Below, in pieces: positions 5,332 through 10,550 of a stretch of DNA of 10,550 nucleotides. The notes below the pieces were generated by a model, which was not told where the DNA came from, ran no database searches, and saw nothing but the letters and a program-made list of their open reading frames with translations. Origin of the DNA: CAYVQU01 sp964453155 (GTDB lineage Bacteria > Chloroflexota > Anaerolineae > Anaerolineales > UBA11858); NCBI GenBank assembly GCA_964453155.1, contig CAYVQU010000175.1:1-10550 (forward strand), written 5' to 3'. The stretch's first letter is position 1, and each line of letters starts with the position of its first letter. Both the position numbers and the translations under genes were made by a program.

Positions 5332-7437
5332 ATGACTACCAACACCTCCCTTTCTCCATTTTTTACCCCGCGCGGTGTCGCCATTATCGGTGCATCAACT
5401 GATCCTACGAAGCTCGGTTATGGTCTCTCCCGTAACCTGATGTTGAGCAATTACCAGGGTGCCATCCACTTCGTCAACCCTAAGGGCGGAGAACTTTTAG
5501 GGCATCCTATTTACACTCAAATTACCGACATCCCCGATCCGGTGGATCTAGCTGCGTTGTTAATTCCAGCCAAATTTATCCCTGCTACGCTAATTGAGTG
5601 CGGCAAACGAGGTATCCCCGCGGCCATCATTGGCGCAGGCGGATTCCGAGAAGTCAGTGTCGAGGGAGCAGAGTTGGAAGAAAAATGCGTCCAAATCGCG
5701 CAAGAATATGGCATCCGCTTGTTAGGCCCTAACTGCGTCGGATTGCTGGATACCCACCTCCCCATTGACATCACTTTCCTCCCGCCCCCTGGACCTACAC
5801 CAGGGGACGTCGCATTTATATCGCATTCAGGAGCGATCTGTGCGGCCGTCATTGACTGGGCCCGGGGACAAGGGTATGGACTTTCGAGGATGGTCAGCCT
5901 CGGCAACCAGGCCGATATCTGTGAAACCGATGTGTTGGTCCCGGTCGCCGATGATCCCCATACGAATGTACTGGCACTCTACCTGGAAGGTGTCAAAGAT
6001 GGGCGCAGATTTGTCGAGGAGGCCCGGAAAGTCACGCAGAAAAAACCGATGATCGCTCTCAAGGTGGGCCGATTTGAGGCCGGGCAACGGGCGGCGGCCT
6101 CGCACACGGGGGCATTGGCGGGACAAGAGAGCGCGTATGACGCTGCCTTTCGCCGGGCGGGGGTCCTGCGGGCCATGACGAGTGAGGGCATGTTTGACCG
6201 GGCTCGAGCGTTGGCCTGGTGTCCGCTACCGAAGGGACGGCGAGTAGCCGTAATTACCAATGCGGGTGGCCCCGGGGTCACCGCGGCGGATGCGCTGGAG
6301 GCCTTGGGGTTAAAGTTGGCCGATTTTTCAGATGAAACGATCGCTGAACTGCAAAAAATCTTGCCTCCAGCCGCCAGTTTACAAAATCCTGTAGACATGC
6401 TGGCTGCGGCCGGACCGGAACAATTTGCTGAATCGCTGCGGATTGTGCTCCAGGACCCCAATGTCGATAGCGCCATGGTGATTTATCCCACCCCGCCGAT
6501 GTTCACATCGGGGGCTGTGGCCAAAGCGATCATTCCGGTCGTCCACAATACAGAGAAGCCCGTCGTGGTGGCCGTGATGGGGGAGCGTTTGATTCAGGAG
6601 GCGGTGGAACATCTGCGGGCGGCACGCATCCCTGAATATCGGTTCCCAGAACGGGCGGCGGCCGCGCTTTCGGCCCTGGTTGATCGGTCGGAATTGCTGG
6701 CATTCTCGCAAGCAGAACCGGTCGTTTTTGAAACCGTAAACCCCACCCGAGTTTCAGAAACACTCAAAAAATGCTCCCCAGGGTTTATCTCTGCCGAGGC
6801 CAATTTAGCCATTTTAGAAGCTTATGGGATTCCAACTATGAAAATGAAGTTGGCCCGCGATGTCGAAGAAGCCGTAATGTGGTTCCGGCAAATTCAGCAG
6901 CCGGTCGCGCTTAAAGTCGCGTCGGAGGAGATCCCCCACAAATCGGATATCGGCGGGGTACTCCTGAATTTGACCACGGAGGCTGAAATTCGGGCAGGAT
7001 ACGATTCGATCATGGAACGGGCTTTAGCCGCACATCCGACTGCAAATATTGAAGGTGTTCACATCCAACGGATGGTCCCGTCGGGGCAAGAAGTCATCGT
7101 CGGGGCGGTCCAGGATCCGCAGTTTGGGCCATTGGTGATGTTCGGTTCAGGTGGGATCGAGGTTGAGGGCCTTAAGGATGTGGCTTTTGCCCTGGCACCA
7201 TTGACTAACCTGGAAGCAGAGGAAATGCTGGCCTCCACCTGGGCGGGAAAAAAACTCAAGGGATTCCGGAATTTACCTCCTGCTGATCGGAGAGTTGTAA
7301 TTGACATTTTGCTGCGTTTGGCTCAATTAGCTGCCGACCACCCGCAAATTGCAGAAATCGAAGTCAATCCATTGCGGGTCTTGGCCAAAGGTGAAGGGGC
7401 GATAGCGGTGGATGTTCGGATTCGAAAAGAGGCATGA
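5332..7437 (+). CDS. ADP-forming acyl-CoA synthetase (acetate-CoA ligase, fused alpha-beta)
   Basis: The enzyme interconverts an acyl-CoA, ADP and phosphate with the free acid, CoA and ATP, giving substrate-level ATP from acetyl-CoA or other acyl-CoAs. At 701 residues it is the fused alpha-beta form. It has an N-terminal CoA-binding Rossmann domain (VAIIGAS at 16-22), two succinyl-CoA-synthetase-like domains (SHSGAICAA; SHTGALAG), and a C-terminal ATP-grasp domain from about residue 480. Both expected phospho-histidines are present: His258 in SHTGALAG and His536 in IPHKSDIGGV. No GNAT acetyltransferase domain is attached, so it is not a Pat-type lysine acetyltransferase. The acyl substrate cannot be read from the sequence. 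I place the start at 5332, not at an upstream in-frame ATG (5272), because the domain begins directly after it and a TATAAT box lies inside the would-be extension. It overlaps the next gene by 4 bases. Confidence 0.9.
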   Translation: MTTNTSLSPFFTPRGVAIIGASTDPTKLGYGLSRNLMLSNYQGAIHFVNPKGGELLGHPIYTQITDIPDPVDLAALLIPAKFIPATLIECGKRGIPAAIIGAGGFREVSVEGAELEEKCVQIAQEYGIRLLGPNCVGLLDTHLPIDITFLPPPGPTPGDVAFISHSGAICAAVIDWARGQGYGLSRMVSLGNQADICETDVLVPVADDPHTNVLALYLEGVKDGRRFVEEARKVTQKKPMIALKVGRFEAGQRAAASHTGALAGQESAYDAAFRRAGVLRAMTSEGMFDRARALAWCPLPKGRRVAVITNAGGPGVTAADALEALGLKLADFSDETIAELQKILPPAASLQNPVDMLAAAGPEQFAESLRIVLQDPNVDSAMVIYPTPPMFTSGAVAKAIIPVVHNTEKPVVVAVMGERLIQEAVEHLRAARIPEYRFPERAAAALSALVDRSELLAFSQAEPVVFETVNPTRVSETLKKCSPGFISAEANLAILEAYGIPTMKMKLARDVEEAVMWFRQIQQPVALKVASEEIPHKSDIGGVLLNLTTEAEIRAGYDSIMERALAAHPTANIEGVHIQRMVPSGQEVIVGAVQDPQFGPLVMFGSGGIEVEGLKDVAFALAPLTNLEAEEMLASTWAGKKLKGFRNLPPADRRVVIDILLRLAQLAADHPQIAEIEVNPLRVLAKGEGAIAVDVRIRKEA

Positions 7438-8102
7438 TGCGGGAAACGTATTCCGTGCGGCGAGTTGACCAGCTGGTTGAGATTGATGCAATTTGGGATA
7501 AGGGGCCATGGGTGGATATTGATCCGATCAGTGTTGATCAATTTATGGGAGCGCGGCCAACTCATTTTCCTGAGGTTCAGGTCAAACTGGCCTATGATTC
7601 GGCTGCAATTTATGTCATTTTTCGAGTAGTGGATCAATATGTCTGCGCCCGGAAAGAGCAGCATCAGGAACGGGTTTGCGAGGATAGCTGTGTCGAAGTT
7701 TTTTTCACACCCGGGGAGGATATTAACGCTGGTTATTTCAACTTGGAAATGAATTGCGGCGGGACAGTTTTCTTCCATCATCAGAAAGGGCGGAATTTAG
7801 CCGATGTGGCTGTAGACACCGGGGATTTACAGCATTTGAAAATTGCACATTCGTTGCCTAAAAAAATTGCCCCGGAAATCCCCACAAAAACCACCTGGGT
7901 GGTAGAATACCGCCTGCCATTTTCGATTTTAGCGAAATATACGCCAGTCACGATTCCTAAATCGGGCGCGATCTGGCGGGCAAATTTTTACAAATGCGCT
8001 GATGAAAGTTCACATCCCCATTGGTTGACCTGGGCACCGATCAACAAAATTGAGCCTGATTTCCACCGCCCAGAGTTTTTTGGGGAATTGATATTTGAAT
8101 AG
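7434..8102 (+). CDS. Carbohydrate-binding family 9-like (CBM9/DOMON-like) protein
   Basis: The 222-residue protein consists of one CBM9-like beta-sandwich. Signatures are ARPTHFPEVQVKLAYDSAAIYV in the first strands, the CEDSCVEVFFTPG motif near residues 82-94, YFNLEMNCGG near 101-110, and the closing WLTWAPI...PDFHRPEFFG. There is no signal peptide or partner catalytic domain, so a cytoplasmic stand-alone sugar-binding protein is likely; its ligand is unknown. The first ATG overlaps the synthetase stop (ATGA), and a second ATG follows at 7437. The AAGAGG ribosome binding site sits 1 base before the first and 4 bases before the second, so the second may be the real start. The overlap implies translational coupling with the synthetase. 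Confidence 0.8.
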   Translation: MMRETYSVRRVDQLVEIDAIWDKGPWVDIDPISVDQFMGARPTHFPEVQVKLAYDSAAIYVIFRVVDQYVCARKEQHQERVCEDSCVEVFFTPGEDINAGYFNLEMNCGGTVFFHHQKGRNLADVAVDTGDLQHLKIAHSLPKKIAPEIPTKTTWVVEYRLPFSILAKYTPVTIPKSGAIWRANFYKCADESSHPHWLTWAPINKIEPDFHRPEFFGELIFE

Positions 8103-8108
8103 CATTCA

Positions 8109-8174
8109 ATCGGATTAACAGGACGACGAGGAAGGTTCTATCTGATCAGTCCTGAGCATCCTGGTTATTAGAGA
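8109..8174. repeat. Weak inverted repeat between CBM9-like and kinase genes
   Basis: TTAACAGGAC (8115-8124) and ATCCTGGTTA near 8159-8168 are roughly complementary, and TGATCA lies in between. It resembles a decayed dispersed palindrome in a 79-bp gap. It has no T-run and need not break the operon. Confidence 0.3.
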
Positions 8175-8181
8175 AGGTTAT

Positions 8182-9285
8182 ATGGATTTTGCATGGCAAG
8201 CCGCCGAACAATTTACCACCGATAAGGTGGTTTCAGTCTGTGAATATGGTAACGGCAATATTAACGATACCTACATCGTCTCAGTTGGTGCCGATGATGA
8301 GAAATTTGTATTGCAGCGGATCAACGTTTACGTTTTCAATCAACCCAAATTGATCAGTCGCAATTTGCGAACGTTTACGGAACATGTTGAGCGGCGATTA
8401 ACCCAGGAGAACGGCAATCAATCCCGGAGGTGGGAATTACCCCAAGTCCTACAAGCGAAAACGGGGCAGGATTATTTCTTTGACGACCGAGGGGAGTTTT
8501 GGCGAGCGATCAGTTATATCGACAATTCGCAAACTTACGATACGGTCCAAAACCAGCAACATGCCTGGGAAGCCGGGTATGCGCTCGGACGATTTCACAG
8601 CTTGTTGAGCGATCTCAACGTGGAACAGATGAACGATACCCTGGTCGGTTTCCATGTAGTGCCTCAATATTTGGAAAAATATGATGCCGTGATGACCACT
8701 GGAACCCTCCGTGAGACCAATCCGGCGGTGGAATACTGTCACTGCATGGTAACTGAGCGCCGGGAATGGGCTGCGGTTTTGGAAGAAGCCCGCGACGCTG
8801 GGGAATTGACCGTCCGTAATATCCATGGCGATCCCAAAATCAACAATATTATGATTTCGGATGAAACCGGGCAAGCCGTCAGTATGGTCGATTTGGATAC
8901 AGTCAAACCGGGTTTGGTGCATTACGATATTGGGGATGCATTGCGTTCGAGTTGCAACCCCCTGGGAGAAGATGCCGCCGATTATGAGGCGGTCCGCTTT
9001 GATACTGATCTGGCGAAAACCATTTTAGAGGGCTATCTTTCAGTTGCGGATGAATTCCTGACAGCCAAAGATTACGAATATATTTTCGACTCGATCCGGT
9101 TGTTAGCCTTTGAGATGGGATTGCGTTTTTTCCAGGATTATTTAGCTGGAGATGTGTATTTTAAAGTCAAGAACCCTGAGCATAATTTACATCGGGCCAT
9201 GGTGCAATTTAAACTTTTGGAGAGTATCGAGGCCCAGGAGGAAGATTTGCGAGGGATCATCAACGGTTTAATGGCATCCAAATAA
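8182..9285 (+). CDS. APH-fold sugar kinase, N-acetylhexosamine 1-kinase-like
   Basis: The 367-residue protein has the aminoglycoside phosphotransferase (APH/choline kinase) fold. The N-lobe begins with GNGNINDTYIV (residues 23-33), the glycine-rich nucleotide loop, and FVLQRINVYVFNQPKLISRN (42-61), which closely resembles the N-acetylhexosamine 1-kinase (NahK) group. The catalytic loop is IHGDPKINNIM with Asp217 and Asn222, and the metal-binding DLD motif follows at Asp237-Asp239. It probably phosphorylates a sugar such as GlcNAc or GalNAc at C1; other small-molecule alcohols are possible. No aminoglycoside resistance is implied. AGAAGG lies 5 bases ahead of the ATG. It follows the CBM9-like gene by 79 bases on the same strand, which fits a carbohydrate context. 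No phosphorylase partner, such as lacto-N-biose phosphorylase, is visible. Confidence 0.8.
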   Translation: MDFAWQAAEQFTTDKVVSVCEYGNGNINDTYIVSVGADDEKFVLQRINVYVFNQPKLISRNLRTFTEHVERRLTQENGNQSRRWELPQVLQAKTGQDYFFDDRGEFWRAISYIDNSQTYDTVQNQQHAWEAGYALGRFHSLLSDLNVEQMNDTLVGFHVVPQYLEKYDAVMTTGTLRETNPAVEYCHCMVTERREWAAVLEEARDAGELTVRNIHGDPKINNIMISDETGQAVSMVDLDTVKPGLVHYDIGDALRSSCNPLGEDAADYEAVRFDTDLAKTILEGYLSVADEFLTAKDYEYIFDSIRLLAFEMGLRFFQDYLAGDVYFKVKNPEHNLHRAMVQFKLLESIEAQEEDLRGIINGLMASK

Positions 9286-9306
9286 TATCCAATTCTCGCT
9301 GAGATC

Positions 9307-9350
9307 ACAGAGTGCTCTGAGCAATCCTGCCCAGGGCACTCTGTTAATTG
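9307..9350. terminator. Hairpin terminator between convergent kinase and M20 genes
   Basis: ACAGAGTGC (9307-9315) and GCACTCTGT (9336-9344) form a perfect 9-bp stem around a 20-base loop, followed by TAATTGTT. It lies 21 bases after the kinase stop and 26 bases after the end of the opposing M20 gene, so it may serve both. The T-run is poor. Confidence 0.55.
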
Positions 9351-9370
9351 TTCGGTTGGCTTACACGATT

Positions 9371-10477
9371 TCAGTTGTTCATTACCTGGAAAATTCGAGG
9401 AACCAGCGTGAATAATTGGGTCAACCCTTTTTGCAAAGGTTCGGTGAAAATGAATTCGTTGACGGTGTGGGCCCCTTTACCATTGGTAAGCCCCACACAA
9501 ATGCTGGGATAGCCGCGACTGAGGGGGATATTGGCATCCGTTGAACCAATGTTGAGATTAGCCTGTAATCCCTGTTCGGCCAAGATGTCTACCGCCAATT
9601 GGACTAGGGGATGGCCTGGATCGATTTCGCCAGCCGGACGTTGGCCAATGATCTCTGCTTCACAGGTGACACCATCTTTGTTGGCCGCCGCGACCAGGGC
9701 TTCAACTTGTCCGATGACTTTTTGGAGCGAATCCGGGGCCGTGGAGCGCAAATCCAGCTCAAGAGAGGTCTCGGCCGCGATCGTGTTCACCGAGGTTCCT
9801 CCCAAAATCTTACCCACGTTGAAACTCGTGCGCGGTTCGGCAGGCACTTCCATCGCCATGATTTGGGTAACTAACTTTGATAATTCATGGATCGCGGAGG
9901 GATTACCAAAATCCGACCAGGAATGGCCGCCATCGACTTTGGTTGTGATTTGATAGCGCTGAACGCCCAAACCGCGATGATAAACTTGTCCTAAGGCCAT
10001 CCCTTCAACTACCAGGTAGGCCAGGGCATCCGCCCCAAACCGATCCACGACGGCACGCATCCCTTTGAGATCGCCTAATCCTTCTTCACAGACATTCGCC
10101 ACTAACCAGATATCACCAGGGAGGGGCACATTTTTTCCCTTCAAGACTGAGAGCAACCCAAATAGCCCGGCGACTCCTAAACTATTATCGCCGATAGCTG
10201 GTCCATAGATCTTTTCATCCGTGCGGGTGACGGTTAAATCTGTCCCCAGGGGGAATACAGTGTCACTATGGGCGGTGATCACTAATGGGGCTGCCTCCCC
10301 CTCTCCGGACCAGCGGCCATAGACATTTCCGAGATCATCAATCTCGATATCAGCGAGGCCTTCAGCCTCAAAACCATCCCGAATGAATTTGGCCCGTTCA
10401 CCTTCATCAAAAGTCGGTCCGGGGATTTGTTGAATTTGGATTGCCAGATCGAGGGTTCGTCGAACGATATTTTCCAT
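9371..10477 (-). CDS. M20-family metallopeptidase / amidohydrolase
   Basis: This is a di-zinc M20 hydrolase of 368 residues, the usual length. Metal and catalytic positions are recognisable: His70 and Asp72 in AHSDTV, bridging Asp97 in IGDNS, the catalytic/metal Glu pair at 131-132 in VCEEG, Glu158 in VVEGM, and a terminal His337 in AHTVNE. The dimerisation (lid) domain is inserted at about residues 170-285 and includes GGHS with His185. The sequence looks like the peptidase T / CPG2-like branch (tri- or dipeptidase), but ArgE/DapE-type or other amide substrates cannot be excluded. There is no signal peptide, so it is probably cytoplasmic. AGGTGG lies 6 bases before the ATG, supporting this start. 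It is convergent with the kinase gene and appears to be monocistronic; its promoter would lie near the window edge. Confidence 0.9.
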   Translation of the reverse strand: MENIVRRTLDLAIQIQQIPGPTFDEGERAKFIRDGFEAEGLADIEIDDLGNVYGRWSGEGEAAPLVITAHSDTVFPLGTDLTVTRTDEKIYGPAIGDNSLGVAGLFGLLSVLKGKNVPLPGDIWLVANVCEEGLGDLKGMRAVVDRFGADALAYLVVEGMALGQVYHRGLGVQRYQITTKVDGGHSWSDFGNPSAIHELSKLVTQIMAMEVPAEPRTSFNVGKILGGTSVNTIAAETSLELDLRSTAPDSLQKVIGQVEALVAAANKDGVTCEAEIIGQRPAGEIDPGHPLVQLAVDILAEQGLQANLNIGSTDANIPLSRGYPSICVGLTNGKGAHTVNEFIFTEPLQKGLTQLFTLVPRIFQVMNN

Positions 10478-10490
10478 TTGCCACCACCTA

Positions 10491-10530
10491 TGGGTTAGTT
10501 TGTTAGTTAGCCAGTTTGTTGGTGGGTGGA
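10491..10530. repeat. Short direct repeats upstream of the M20 gene
   Basis: AGTTTGTT occurs at 10497-10504 and 10513-10520, embedded in a G/T-rich stretch (GTTAGTTAGCC, GGTGGGTGG). This is low-complexity DNA in the likely promoter region of the M20 gene. Its role is unknown. Confidence 0.3.
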
Positions 10531-10550
10531 TTGGGATTTAAGAACATACG

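Noticed and set aside
5979..6476. 165-residue minus-strand ORF rich in Ser, Ala and Pro
   Set aside because: It is fully antisense to the acyl-CoA synthetase and its composition is typical of a GC-rich shadow frame.
8182..9285. Aminoglycoside resistance gene (APH)
   Set aside because: The fold is shared, but the N-terminal GNGNINDTY and FVLQRIN motifs fit the sugar-kinase-like group, and nothing around it suggests a resistance cassette.

Overview
This 10.5 kb window has the look of a free-living bacterial chromosome with moderate GC. It carries a mix of metabolic genes, no phage, conjugation or defence genes, and intergenic spaces full of palindromic dispersed repeats. A Chloroflexota (Anaerolineae-like) host is my best guess, from the fused ADP-forming acyl-CoA synthetase, the sugar-kinase-like APH protein and the style of the intergenic repeats. 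This is inference; no marker gene is present.

Layout. 59-457 (+) is a small unknown protein with an N-terminal four-cysteine zinc ribbon. 458-718 holds a palindromic repeat split by a 147-bp MITE-like element. 719-2773 (+) is oligopeptidase B with a complete catalytic triad. 2774-2840 holds a 34-bp perfect palindrome and a terminator hairpin between convergent genes. 2825-4187 (-) is a GyrI-like / AraC-type regulator locus split over two reading frames. 4303-4806 (-) is a TrmO/TsaA-type tRNA methyltransferase. 4807-5331 is a 525-bp divergent intergenic region with a degenerate repeat, a second MITE-like copy (160 bp), a 24-bp-stem hairpin and a promoter that abuts the next start codon. 5332-7437 (+) is an ADP-forming acyl-CoA synthetase, overlapped by a CBM9-like protein (7434-8102) and followed by an APH-fold, NahK-like kinase (8182-9285). 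9371-10477 (-) is an M20 metallopeptidase, convergent with the kinase across a hairpin terminator.

How the genes fit together. The synthetase, CBM9-like and kinase genes are a likely co-directional operon; the synthetase would make ATP from acyl-CoA and the other two point to carbohydrate handling, but a joint pathway is not proven. The two peptidases would serve peptide turnover. The most notable non-coding observation is a pair of MITE-like elements. Each begins TGTA and ends TACA, has matching imperfect terminal inverted repeats, and is bounded by a different 15-bp direct repeat (one perfect, one with a single mismatch). The most notable coding observation is the regulator locus, which reads as a GyrI-AraC-GyrI protein interrupted by a one-base frame change in a C-rich linker. 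I found no defence or other exotic multi-gene system.
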